From: JBBRUG01 sp038247995
GTDB lineage: Bacteria > Chloroflexota > Chloroflexia > Chloroflexales > Chloroflexaceae
DNA: 10,397 nt
Reading direction: 5' to 3'
Assembly (NCBI GenBank): GCA_038247995.1
Contig: JBBRUG010000209.1
Location: 1-10,397 of the forward strand
Shown: positions 1 to 6,490 of the stretch, in pieces
Layout of the letters: every line of letters starts with the position of its first letter
How positions within the stretch are numbered: the first letter of the stretch is position 1
Program-made: the position numbers and the translations under genes
Notes under the pieces: model-generated
Told to the model about the DNA's origin: nothing
Databases searched by the model: none
What the model saw: the letters and a program-made list of their open reading frames with translations, nothing else

Positions 1-246
1 AGGGGGCCGGGGGGATGCGGGGAATAGTGCATCAGAACGCGATCCGGTAAAAAACCTACCCCCAAAAGCACCCCCAACCCCCTTCGGCTACGCTCAGAGC
101 AGGCCGCTCCCTGAGCGGGAGCGGGGCTTCCGACAGCATCAGGACGCCCGAATCTGCGGCGGCTCCCCCTGCTCCACGTGAGGGAGCAGGGGGCTGGGGG
201 GATGCGGGGAATAGCGCATTGGGACGCGATCCTGTAAAAACCCTAC
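1..246. repeat. Duplicated GC-rich intergenic repeat with two hairpins
   Basis: Positions 1-59 and 188-246 are direct copies at a constant offset of 187 bases, with about 52 of 59 positions identical. Between them lie two perfect hairpins: 104-111 pairs with 117-124 (8 bp, loop TGAGC) and 165-175 pairs with 183-193 (11 bp, loop ACGTGAG). The C-rich stretch near 70-83 is also a near inverse of the G-rich start of the second copy (188-201), as in a palindromic or MITE-like unit. No transposase is visible. Many Chloroflexota genomes carry such repeats, so this is probably one of a dispersed family; that is inference. Confidence 0.65.
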
Positions 247-431
247 ACCTGAGAGCAACCCTCTTCTCCGGCGGTCGGCGCAGCCTGTTGCGTAACCTCG
301 TGCAGGATGGCCCGGCAACGGTGCCGCAACTTGCCCGCCTGCGCGCAGTTTCGCGCCAGTTCATCCAACGCCCGATCAATGAACTCGTGCGCGGCCATGC
401 CCAACTTGAGGATGAAACGCTAAAGCGGTAA
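219..431 (+). pseudogene. Remnant of a MarR-type winged-helix regulator
   Basis: A 70-codon frame with a TTG start contains, at about residues 18-63, a stretch resembling the DNA-binding part of MarR-family regulators: GRRSLLRNLV, then DGPATVPQLARLRAVSRQ, then INELVRGHAQL. In full-length relatives this is the winged helix, flanked by a dimerisation helix and a longer wing. Both flanks are missing here. The first nine or so codons (219-246) lie inside the second copy of the duplicated repeat, and the frame ends at 431 in a low-complexity tract. Full-length MarR proteins are about 140-160 residues. I infer a gene fragment trapped between repeats, without function. A short expressed peptide cannot be excluded, but no ribosome binding site is evident. 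Confidence 0.55.
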
Positions 432-534
432 AACGGTAAAACGCTCCGCTCTCCGCTCTCGGTTCTAGCGCTCTCCGCTCTCGGTTCTAGCGCTTTCGGT
501 TCTCCGCTCTCCGCGCTCCGCTCCCCCGCTTCTT
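421..534. repeat. Low-complexity tract with tandem 22-bp repeat
   Basis: The 22-base unit at 449-470, beginning CTCTCCGCTC, is repeated exactly at 471-492. Degenerate partial copies built from CTCTCCGC and TTCTCCGC words continue to about 534. Just upstream are short AAAACGG repeats (about 427-442). The tract follows the stop of the MarR remnant and precedes the ABC permease. From 535 to 679 I see no gene and no convincing promoter. Confidence 0.7.
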
Positions 535-679
535 CCGTCAAGAGACCGATCCGCTGCAACAACGAACCAGGCTATGCTGAAGCCAGTGTCGGATTGGCTT
601 GTGCCCCGGCGCATCCCGCTCAGGGAGTGCGCAGGGGTTATTCGGCGTGCCTTGATGCATGCCGCTGGAGCGCCACTGC

Positions 680-1471
680 ATGCGGCTCTATCTCGCGATC
701 GCCCGGCGGGCTTTTCAGCGCGCCACCACCTACCGCAGCGCTTACATTGCCGGGATCATCACCAATGCCTTCTTCGGCGCACTGATCAGCTTCGTGTACA
801 TTGCGGTCTATGCCGATCGCGACGAAGTGGCGGGGCTAACCCTGAACGATGCGATCAGCTATGTGTGGGCCACCCAGAGCCTGATCTCGATTGGTGCAGC
901 GTGGATTACCTCAGTTGAAATGACACAGTCGATCCGCAGCGGCGACGTAATCACCGACCTGATGCGACCCTGGAGTTTCTTGCTCTACTGGTTGAGCCGT
1001 TCGCTCGGCGAGCGGTTGTTCAACTTGCTCGTGCGTGGCTCGCTGACCTACCTGATCGGAGTGCTCTATTTTGGGGCGCGCCTGCCCAATCCCGCCGATC
1101 TGCTGGCCTTCCTGCCTGCCGTCATTCTGGCGATGCTGGTCTCTTTCGCGATTAGCTTTTGCGTCAACCTCACCTCATTTTGGCTGCTCGACAACTCGGG
1201 TGTTATCTTGCTGATGAATGTGATTATTCAGTTCTTTTCCGGCTTCCTGATGCCGATTGTCTTCTTCCCGCCCTTGCTCCAAACGATCGCCCGCGCCCTG
1301 CCCTTTCAGGCGATGGCCGGCCTGCCAACCCAGATCCTCCTGGGCCAGTTGCCGCCCGAACAGGTTGGGCCAACCTTGCTGCTGCAACTCGGCTGGGCTG
1401 TGGCGCTGATCGCCTTTAGCGTGCTGCTGCAACATACCGCGCTGCGCAAAGTTGTGGTTCAGGGCGGGTGA
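680..1471 (+). CDS. ABC-2 type exporter permease (DUF990-like), subunit 1
   Basis: A 263-residue inner-membrane protein with about six hydrophobic segments (roughly residues 22-44, 59-78, 114-133, 140-165, 173-198, 231-252). The cytoplasmic motif IRSGDVITDLMRP (85-97) is typical of the ABC2_membrane_6/DUF990 permease family, which occurs as heteromeric pairs with one ATPase. ATG 680 is preferred to ATG 659: family proteins begin close to the MRLYLAIARRAF sequence, and GGAG lies nine bases upstream of 680, while 659 has no clear site. The second permease and the ATPase follow on the same strand, so the three should form one exporter. The substrate cannot be read from the sequence; members of this family are mostly uncharacterised. 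Confidence 0.88.
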   Translation: MRLYLAIARRAFQRATTYRSAYIAGIITNAFFGALISFVYIAVYADRDEVAGLTLNDAISYVWATQSLISIGAAWITSVEMTQSIRSGDVITDLMRPWSFLLYWLSRSLGERLFNLLVRGSLTYLIGVLYFGARLPNPADLLAFLPAVILAMLVSFAISFCVNLTSFWLLDNSGVILLMNVIIQFFSGFLMPIVFFPPLLQTIARALPFQAMAGLPTQILLGQLPPEQVGPTLLLQLGWAVALIAFSVLLQHTALRKVVVQGG

Positions 1472-1577
1472 GTCAAGGCAAAAGGCAAAATGATGGCTAC
1501 GATGCGGCGGATGGCTTCAACCCGAACCCCGGCGACGAGCAACCGCGCCGCGTCCTTCAGGGCGCGGCGGCAAGCAC

Positions 1578-1586
1578 AAGGGAGGA
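1578..1586 (+). promoter_or_regulatory. Ribosome binding site fixing the start of permease 2
   Basis: AAGGGAGGA lies five bases before ATG 1591. It supports that start over the in-frame GTG at 1468, which would add 41 hydrophilic residues that do not look like this family. Confidence 0.8.
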
Positions 1587-1590
1587 ACTG

Positions 1591-2388
1591 ATGGTGCGCC
1601 TGTATGTTCGCCTGATTGGGGCGCGGGTGCGCTCGCAGATGCAGTATCGCGTGTCGTTTGTGCTTGAATTGTTTGGTTTCCTGTTGATCACCGGGCTGGA
1701 GTTTGCGCTGATCGCGCTGCTAGTGGCCCGCTTCGGCAGTGTCGCCGGCTGGGGCCTGGCCGAATTGGCCCTGCTCTATGGGCTAACCTCATTCGCCTTC
1801 AGCCTCGCCGAGATGATCGGTCGCGGCTTTGATGCGCCCTTCGAGCGCATGATCCAGCAGGGCGGCTTTGATGGCGTGCTTACGCGCCCGCTCGCTGCCT
1901 TTTTCCAGATCCTCACCGCCGACTTTCAGTTGCGCCGTCTGGGGCGCACCCTTCAGGCCGCCTTGATCATGGCCTACGCCGTGAGCCAACTGACGATCAG
2001 TTGGACGCCCGACCGGCTCCTGCTCGTGCCGATCACGATCCTCGCCGGCACGCTGATCTACCTGGCATTGCTGGTGATCGGGGCTACGCTGACCTTCTGG
2101 ACGATCCGCACGCCCGAGGTGATCAACGTCTTCACTTTTGGTGGCGAGCAGATGACAAGTTATCCACTCAGTATCTATCAGGAGTGGCTGCGGGCGATTT
2201 TCCTGTTTCTCGTGCCGGTGGGTTTCAGCAACTACCCGGCGGCGCTCTACTTGCTCGACCGCAGCGATCCGTCCGGCCTGCCGGCCTGGAGCGCCTGGTT
2301 TGCGCCGCTGGTGGCCGTGATCTTCTTTGGTGTGGCACTGGCATTCTGGCGCATCGGCGTGAGCAAGTACGCCTCGACGGGAACCTGA
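1591..2388 (+). CDS. ABC-2 type exporter permease (DUF990-like), subunit 2
   Basis: A 265-residue membrane protein, the partner of the permease ending at 1471. Hydrophobic segments lie at roughly residues 22-46, 56-75, 122-137, 143-170, 198-216 and 236-254. The motif IQQGGFDGVLTRPL (88-101) matches the position and character of the IRSGDVITDLMRP motif in the first permease, which suggests an ancient paralogous pair. The frame is open back to a GTG at 1468 that overlaps the first permease stop, but the strong Shine-Dalgarno before 1591 and the family-like start MVRLYVRLIGARVRSQ favour 1591. The 119 bases between the two permeases look non-coding. The product probably forms a heterodimeric membrane channel with subunit 1; the cargo is unknown. 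Confidence 0.88.
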   Translation: MVRLYVRLIGARVRSQMQYRVSFVLELFGFLLITGLEFALIALLVARFGSVAGWGLAELALLYGLTSFAFSLAEMIGRGFDAPFERMIQQGGFDGVLTRPLAAFFQILTADFQLRRLGRTLQAALIMAYAVSQLTISWTPDRLLLVPITILAGTLIYLALLVIGATLTFWTIRTPEVINVFTFGGEQMTSYPLSIYQEWLRAIFLFLVPVGFSNYPAALYLLDRSDPSGLPAWSAWFAPLVAVIFFGVALAFWRIGVSKYASTGT

Positions 2389-2708
2389 TCACTGAGCCGA
2401 ACGGGTGCGCTGCTGCTGGAACTGAGCCGGGTGGCTTGCTGCGCTCGCGCCATGCTTGGAGCGGCAGCACTGGTACTGCCCGGCGGAAGTCTCGGCCTGG
2501 GAGCGACGAAAGACGCAGGACGAAGGACGGGCACGGTGCGGCTTTGGTCGTTCGTCCTGCGTCCCACACCGCCCAGGAATTTCGGCCGAGCGCACTGATT
2601 CAGCCGGTCGTTAGAGGTGCAGACAGCAGCCGATCCGGCTTGCCTGCGCCAAGTACATGTTGTGGAATGAGCAGCGGTTGATGCGCAATAGTTTGTTAAG
2701 GGGGTTCA
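2389..2708. other. 320-base intergenic gap with a perfect inverted repeat
   Basis: No credible gene fills this gap between permease 2 and its ATPase. The notable element is a perfect 13-bp inverted repeat: GACGCAGGACGAA at 2512-2524 and its complement at 2551-2563, with a 26-base spacer. The left arm sits in a run of related GACGAAAGACG/GGACGAAGGACG words, like a dispersed repeat. It is not followed by a U-tract, so it is not an obvious intrinsic terminator. The last bases of the gap hold the ATPase ribosome binding site (AAGGGGG, 2698-2704). Confidence 0.6.
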
Positions 2709-3713
2709 ATGCCACTGATTGAAGTTCACGATCTGCGAAAAGCTTTTACCCTTCCGGTACGTAAAGCCGGCCCGCTCGGCGCCTTGCGGACGTTGTTCGC
2801 CCGTGAGTACCGCACCATAACGGCAGTTGAAGGGGTAAGTTTTAGTGTCGAGGCCGGGGCGATGGTAGGTTACCTCGGGCCGAACGGCGCCGGCAAGTCG
2901 ACGACGTTGAAGATGCTCACGGGCATTCTTACGCCTTCGGGTGGGCAGATTACCGTGGGCGGGCTCACGCCGCATCGTCAGCGGGTGGCCCATGTGCGCC
3001 GGATCGGCGTTGTGTTTGGCCAACGCACCCAGCTCTGGTGGGATCTGCCGACAATCGAGTCGTTCGAACTACTGCGCCATATCTACAAGATCCCGCTTGA
3101 GCGCTACCAGGCGAACCTGCGTCGCTTTACCGATCTGCTGGAATTGGGGCCGTTTCTCGACACGCCGGTGCGCCAGCTCTCGCTCGGCCAGCGCATGCGC
3201 GCCGATCTGGCGGCGGCCTTGCTCCACGACCCGACGATCCTCTTCCTCGACGAGCCAACGATTGGCCTCGACGTGGTAGCCCGCGAGCGGATCCGCGGCT
3301 TCCTCACAGAGATCAACCGCGAACGCGGCGTGACACTGATTCTTACTACTCACGATCTCGCCGATATTACCCGGCTCTGCCCGCGGGTCATTCTGATCGA
3401 TCACGGCCGGGTGATCTACGACGGCGCGCTTGAAGCGCTGCGCACGCGCTTCGGGCGTTGGCGTACCCTTGTCGTCGATCTGGTCGATCCAACGCAGCAA
3501 CCACACGTCGAACACGCCGAGCTTGTGCGTCAGGAAGGGCCGCGGGCCTGGTTGCGCTTCGACCGCAATGCGACAACCGCCGCCGCGCTGATTGCGGCTG
3601 TGGCCGCCGCCTATCCGGTGCGCGATTTGACGCTTGAGGAGCCCGAGATCGAGGCGATTGTGCGAGGCATCTATGAGGGCGGTGTTGGCGTAGGTGCGTT
3701 GCAACTTGCCTGA
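2709..3713 (+). CDS. ABC-2 type exporter ATP-binding protein
   Basis: A 334-residue ABC ATPase. Walker A is GPNGAGKST (57-65), the Q-loop is VFGQ (102-105), the signature is LSLGQRMRADL (157-167), Walker B is ILFLDEPT (177-184), the D-loop begins GLD (186-188) and the switch histidine is H215. The insertion between residues 15 and 40 and the roughly 90-residue region after the ATPase core are usual for ATPases paired with DUF990-type permeases. ATG 2709 has AAGGGGG four bases upstream. It is the only ATPase near the two permeases and should power that exporter by ATP hydrolysis at the cytoplasmic face. The gene order permease-permease-ATPase with a 320-base gap is looser than usual, so it may have its own promoter. 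The substrate is unknown. Confidence 0.93.
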   Translation: MPLIEVHDLRKAFTLPVRKAGPLGALRTLFAREYRTITAVEGVSFSVEAGAMVGYLGPNGAGKSTTLKMLTGILTPSGGQITVGGLTPHRQRVAHVRRIGVVFGQRTQLWWDLPTIESFELLRHIYKIPLERYQANLRRFTDLLELGPFLDTPVRQLSLGQRMRADLAAALLHDPTILFLDEPTIGLDVVARERIRGFLTEINRERGVTLILTTHDLADITRLCPRVILIDHGRVIYDGALEALRTRFGRWRTLVVDLVDPTQQPHVEHAELVRQEGPRAWLRFDRNATTAAALIAAVAAAYPVRDLTLEEPEIEAIVRGIYEGGVGVGALQLA

Positions 3714-3719
3714 TCGTGG

Positions 3720-3749
3720 GGGACACGCAAAGAGCGCCTGTGGTATACT
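3720..3749 (+). promoter_or_regulatory. Candidate extended -10 promoter
   Basis: TGGTATACT at 3741-3749 is an extended -10 element (TGN plus TATACT, five of six to consensus). A weak -35 match, GGGACA, lies at 3720-3725 with an 18-base spacer. Transcription would start near 3756, at the base of the first stem-loop and about 140 bases before the membrane protein start. It would serve that gene and possibly the photolyase run. Confidence 0.5.
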
Positions 3750-3753
3750 CAAA

Positions 3754-3798
3754 CTGTACGCAAAATGGCTCGCTCGGCGCGAAACCATTTACGTACAG
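3754..3798 (+). promoter_or_regulatory. Long inverted repeat at the predicted transcript start
   Basis: CTGTACG (3754-3760) pairs perfectly with CGTACAG (3792-3798). Inside it, AAATGG (3763-3768) pairs with CCATTT (3785-3790), with one or two unpaired bases between the two helices and a 16-base loop. Lying just after the candidate -10 box, it could be a 5' stabilising stem-loop in RNA or an operator in DNA. The sequence alone does not decide. Confidence 0.55.
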
Positions 3799-3812
3799 CG
3801 AAACGTAGCCAT

Positions 3813-3882
3813 CGTCAGTGTTCACTTCAGTTCTTTGCTCTGTGCCATGCATACTGAAGCCTGAGCACTGACGTTTTAATTT
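3813..3882 (+). terminator. Terminator-like or attenuator stem-loop
   Basis: CGTCAGTG (3813-3820) pairs with CACTGACG (3866-3873), and inside it CTTCAG (3825-3830) pairs with CTGAAG (3854-3859), around a 23-base loop. TTTTAATTT follows directly (3874-3882). A long interrupted stem followed by a U-rich tract resembles an intrinsic terminator, though the loop is larger than usual. It may end a short RNA begun near 3756, attenuate the downstream genes, or end ATPase read-through. Confidence 0.4.
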
Positions 3883-3895
3883 ACGACGAACTACT

Positions 3896-4396
3896 ATGTC
3901 ATTTATGTTGGTCCTCGCGGCCCTGCGTGGGATCGGGTTTGCTGTCTGGTTTGTTCTGCGACCGACGCTCGGTTGGTTGCTGATCGTGCTGGGGCTGATC
4001 GGTATGCCAATGCCGATCGTGAATGGCACGATCTTTCTCGTGCTGGGGCTGATCCTTGTTGGGCCGCGCAATAAAGTGGTCCGTTGGAGCCGCGTGCAGA
4101 TCAAACTGTTGCTCGACAGGTGGGCAGCAATGGTTCATCCGCTGCTTGGTTTCAGTGGGCGCATGGCGCGTAACTCGGCGCGTCAGGTTTCGCGCCAGAA
4201 TCGGCGCTTGCGCTGGTGGTGGATGGAGCGGGAGCGGACGAAGCGGGCCTTGCAGGCGCCTCAGGAGGGTTCAGGGCTCAGGGATCAGAATTCAGAAGAT
4301 CTGCATACCACCCGCAAGATGATTAATCTACGGGCGGATCACGAGCCGCCCCAGCCTCAAGCAACACTCCATGAACCTGCGCACCGATCTGACTGA
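3896..4396 (+). CDS. Small PGPGW-like membrane protein
   Basis: A 166-residue frame. Two hydrophobic segments (about residues 3-20 and 24-37) lead into the Pro-rich turn GMPMPIVNG and a third hydrophobic stretch (about 44-56), followed by a basic, Arg/Trp-rich cytoplasmic region (57-120). This resembles the PGPGW putative transmembrane family, whose function is unknown; the canonical PGPGW residues are not exact, so the assignment is tentative. The last 45 or so residues are partly encoded by four tandem heptamers of form NTCAGRR (4270-4297) and look repeat-derived. The reading frame overlaps the photolyase gene start by 26 bases. No strong ribosome binding site precedes ATG 3896; ATG 3905 is an alternative. 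Confidence 0.6.
   Translation: MSFMLVLAALRGIGFAVWFVLRPTLGWLLIVLGLIGMPMPIVNGTIFLVLGLILVGPRNKVVRWSRVQIKLLLDRWAAMVHPLLGFSGRMARNSARQVSRQNRRLRWWWMERERTKRALQAPQEGSGLRDQNSEDLHTTRKMINLRADHEPPQPQATLHEPAHRSD
4270..4297 (+). repeat. Four tandem heptamers in a gene tail
   Basis: TTCAGGG, CTCAGGG, ATCAGAA and TTCAGAA follow one another without gaps, four copies of NTCAGRR. They fall within the 3' part of the membrane protein frame. A seven-base period changes frame at each copy, so the peptide it encodes is not repetitive. The array resembles intergenic simple repeats more than selected coding sequence. Confidence 0.7.
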
Positions 4397-5219
4397 TCGT
4401 ACCGAACGCGCTGCCCATCTTGCCGAAGCATTAGCGGGCTTGTACCGTGGCGCGCCGGAGCCTGCGCCGACGTTGGGTGGGCGCCGGGCGGCATTGGCAC
4501 GGTTGGCCGCCTTCGATCCGCGTGACTACAACCGTACCCGCAACGATGTACTGCATCGCGGTGTTTCGGCGCTCTCGATGTACCTCCGTCATGGCGTATT
4601 GGGCCTGGCGGAAGTGCGCGATTATGTGCTCAACCGTTTCGGCAACGGGCCGGGCGTGCTCAAGTTTGTGAACGAGCTAGGCTGGCGCGCCTTCTGGCAG
4701 ACAGTGTATGCGGCCATTGGTGAGCGCATTCACCAGGATGTCGAGGCGCCCAAGCATCAGATGCCGCGTCGGCGCGGCTTGCCCGATGATGTGGCCAATG
4801 CGGAAACGGGCCTGCTGTGCATCGATGAGTCGTTGCGCGAACTCTTTACCACCGGCTACATGCATAACCACGCCCGGATGTGGGTTGCTGCGTACCTCCA
4901 GCATTGGCGTGGCGTCGATTGGCGCGACGGCGCTGAACTGTTCTACCAACACCTGCTCGACGGCGATCCGGCTTCGAACAACCTCTCGTGGCAGTGGGTC
5001 GGCAGTACGTTCAGCCACAAGCCCTACTTTTTTAATCGCCAGAATGTCGAACGGTTTAGCGGCAACGCCTTCTGTGCACGCTGTCCGCTTGCCGGCGGCG
5101 GTTGCCCCTTCGACGCAAGCTATGCGGCTCTAGCGCAGCAGCTTTTTGGTGTATCATTGGCTGAACTGGAAGGCGTAGCAAACAAGCCGCGCAAGAAAAC
5201 CGGGGAACCGGGGAACTAA
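4371..5219 (+). CDS. Stand-alone FAD-binding domain of a DNA photolyase/cryptochrome
   Basis: A 282-residue protein corresponding to only the helical C-terminal half of photolyases (full enzymes are about 450-520). Landmarks in order: VSALSMYLRHGVLG (65-78), ELGWRAFWQ (102-110), TGYMHNHARMWVAAYL (161-176), and DGDPASNNLSWQWVGST (197-213), which match the FAD and lesion-binding core including the Asn-rich segment beside the flavin. FNRQNVERFS (221-230) follows. Cysteines C150, C235, C238 and C245 resemble the 4Fe-4S ligand pattern of FeS-type bacterial photolyases. The role is probably light-driven repair of UV photoproducts, or photoreception. The missing N-terminal half is encoded by the next gene. 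Start ATG 4371 lacks a strong ribosome binding site and overlaps the previous frame, suggesting translational coupling. The last codons contain a tandem CCGGGGAA repeat. Confidence 0.88.
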   Translation: MNLRTDLTDRTERAAHLAEALAGLYRGAPEPAPTLGGRRAALARLAAFDPRDYNRTRNDVLHRGVSALSMYLRHGVLGLAEVRDYVLNRFGNGPGVLKFVNELGWRAFWQTVYAAIGERIHQDVEAPKHQMPRRRGLPDDVANAETGLLCIDESLRELFTTGYMHNHARMWVAAYLQHWRGVDWRDGAELFYQHLLDGDPASNNLSWQWVGSTFSHKPYFFNRQNVERFSGNAFCARCPLAGGGCPFDASYAALAQQLFGVSLAELEGVANKPRKKTGEPGN

Positions 5220-5254
5220 GCAATCAACGCCACACGCCATAGGACACGACACGC

Positions 5255-5710
5255 ATGCCGACTGCCATCGTCTGGCTCCACGGCGACAGCCTGAGCCCAA
5301 CTGATCCGGCGCTGGTGGCGAACCCTGATGCGCCCGCGCTGTTCGTTTTTGACGAGCAGTTGCTCGCGGCGGCCCAACTTAGCTTCAAGCGGCTCATGTT
5401 TCTCTACGAGAGCGCGCTGGAGGCGCTTGCGGGCCGTCCGGGTGAGATCCGCCGCGGCGTACTGGTGGCCGAGTTGTTGGCTTTTGCTAGCGAGCACGGT
5501 GCGCGCGAGATCCACGTTACAGCCTCCGTTGCGCCGCGCTTCCGGCGTTACGTTGCTGAACTGGGCGACAGATCGCAGGTGGTAGTCCACGAGCCGCAGC
5601 CGCTCGTTAGCCGGCCGCACGAGCCGCCGCGCCGCTTCAGTGCCTTCTGGCGCAAGGTTGAAGCCGATGCGCTCCGCCCGACCGGCACAGGCCCTGCGGA
5701 GTTGTTGTAG
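5255..5710 (+). CDS. Stand-alone N-terminal alpha/beta (antenna) domain of a photolyase
   Basis: A 151-residue protein matching only the Rossmann-like N-terminal half of photolyases. It begins with the strand-loop IVWLHGDSLSPTDPAL (5-20; compare IVWFRRDLRLxDNPAL), followed by ALFVFDEQLL (28-37), LSFKRLMFLYESALEAL (42-58), a Val/Leu-rich helix and EIHVTASVAPRFRRY (85-99). It ends in a region like the linker that joins the FAD domain, RRFSAFWRKVEADAL (125-139). In fused enzymes this domain can bind an antenna pigment. It starts 35 bases after the FAD-domain gene, with AGGA about 11 bases before ATG 5255. I infer that the two products assemble in trans. The Arg pair of the usual RRDLR motif is replaced by HGDSL, so the surface may differ. 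Confidence 0.75.
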   Translation: MPTAIVWLHGDSLSPTDPALVANPDAPALFVFDEQLLAAAQLSFKRLMFLYESALEALAGRPGEIRRGVLVAELLAFASEHGAREIHVTASVAPRFRRYVAELGDRSQVVVHEPQPLVSRPHEPPRRFSAFWRKVEADALRPTGTGPAELL

Positions 5711-5719
5711 AGGAAGAAC

Positions 5720-6490
5720 ATGGATTTTCAGGCCAAAGTTGCCATCGTCACTGGTGGCGCACAGGGGATCGGACGGGCCACTGCGCTTGCGTTGGCGCGT
5801 GAGGGCGCCACGGTGCTGATCGCCGACCGTGACGGCCCGGCGGCGCGGACCCTCGCCGAGGGTATTACCTCCTGGGGCGGCACGGCGCTCGCCATTGTGG
5901 GCGATGTGTCCGATGAGGCCGATGCCGCACGAATTGCCGCCGAGGCTGTGAGTAGATTTGGCGGGATCGATGTGCTGGTGAACAATGCGGGTATCCAGAG
6001 CCCAGGCAGCGTCGAGAGCACGCCCTTGGAGATCTGGAATGCGACGCTTGCGGTCAATCTGACCGGCGTCTACCTCGTATCGCGCTTTGTGCTGCCGGAA
6101 TTGCGGCGGCGCGGCGGTGGTACAATCGTGAACGTGGCTTCGTTGCACGGCCTGCTCACCGAGCCGGGTTGGGCGGCGTATGCGGCAAGCAAAGGCGGTG
6201 TGATCGCGCTGACGCGCAGCATGGCCCTCGATTATGCCGCCGAAGGCATTCGGGTCAACTGCGTCTGCCCCGGCGCGATCGACACCTCGCTGCTGCGCGC
6301 CGCTGCTGCGCTGGAGAGCCGGCAGCAAACCGATGCAGTGCTCAAACAGTGGGCTGAAGCGCAGCCGGTGGGGCGGCTCGGCACGCCTGAGGAAGTGGCC
6401 GACCTGATCCTCTTTTTGGCTGGGCCGCGCTCGAGTTTTATCACCGGCAGCGTCTATACCGTCGATGGCGGCCTGGGGGCAGGGTTCTAG
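5720..6490 (+). CDS. Short-chain dehydrogenase/reductase (classical SDR)
   Basis: A 256-residue classical SDR. The cofactor motif is TGGAQGIG (11-18), NNAG is at 88-91, the structural Asn is N113, and the catalytic Ser, Tyr and Lys are S141, Y154 and K158 (YAASK). PGAIDTS follows at 184-190 and the C-terminal GSVYTVDGG at 243-251. D36 at the end of the second strand (LIADRD) favours NAD(H) over NADP(H). It is an oxidoreductase of an unidentified alcohol, ketone or acyl substrate. AGAGGAAG lies a few bases before ATG 5720, nine bases after the antenna-domain gene. The moaD start follows the stop codon directly. The name FabG would be over-precise: this fold is shared by many glucose, polyol and secondary alcohol dehydrogenases. 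Confidence 0.92.
   Translation: MDFQAKVAIVTGGAQGIGRATALALAREGATVLIADRDGPAARTLAEGITSWGGTALAIVGDVSDEADAARIAAEAVSRFGGIDVLVNNAGIQSPGSVESTPLEIWNATLAVNLTGVYLVSRFVLPELRRRGGGTIVNVASLHGLLTEPGWAAYAASKGGVIALTRSMALDYAAEGIRVNCVCPGAIDTSLLRAAAALESRQQTDAVLKQWAEAQPVGRLGTPEEVADLILFLAGPRSSFITGSVYTVDGGLGAGF

Noticed and set aside
449..492. CRISPR-like array
   Set aside because: The two 22-bp units abut with no spacers between them, so this is a simple tandem repeat.
56..562. A 168-codon - strand frame over the repeat region
   Set aside because: It is composed of the palindromic and tandem repeats and runs opposite the MarR remnant. The peptide is repetitive and has no family likeness.
1468..1590. GTG 1468 as the start of permease 2
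   Set aside because: It would add 41 hydrophilic residues. ATG 1591 has a strong ribosome binding site and a family-like start.
2001..2681. A 226-codon + strand frame running into the intergenic gap
   Set aside because: Two thirds of it overlaps permease 2 in another frame, and the composition is Arg/Gly/Ala-rich without motifs.
3069..3788. A 239-codon - strand frame opposite the ABC ATPase
   Set aside because: It is antisense to a gene with complete ATPase motifs and has no motif of its own.
4371..5710. The photolyase pair as a frameshifted single gene
   Set aside because: The C-terminal half precedes the N-terminal half, so no single indel or stop could create this arrangement from a fused gene.
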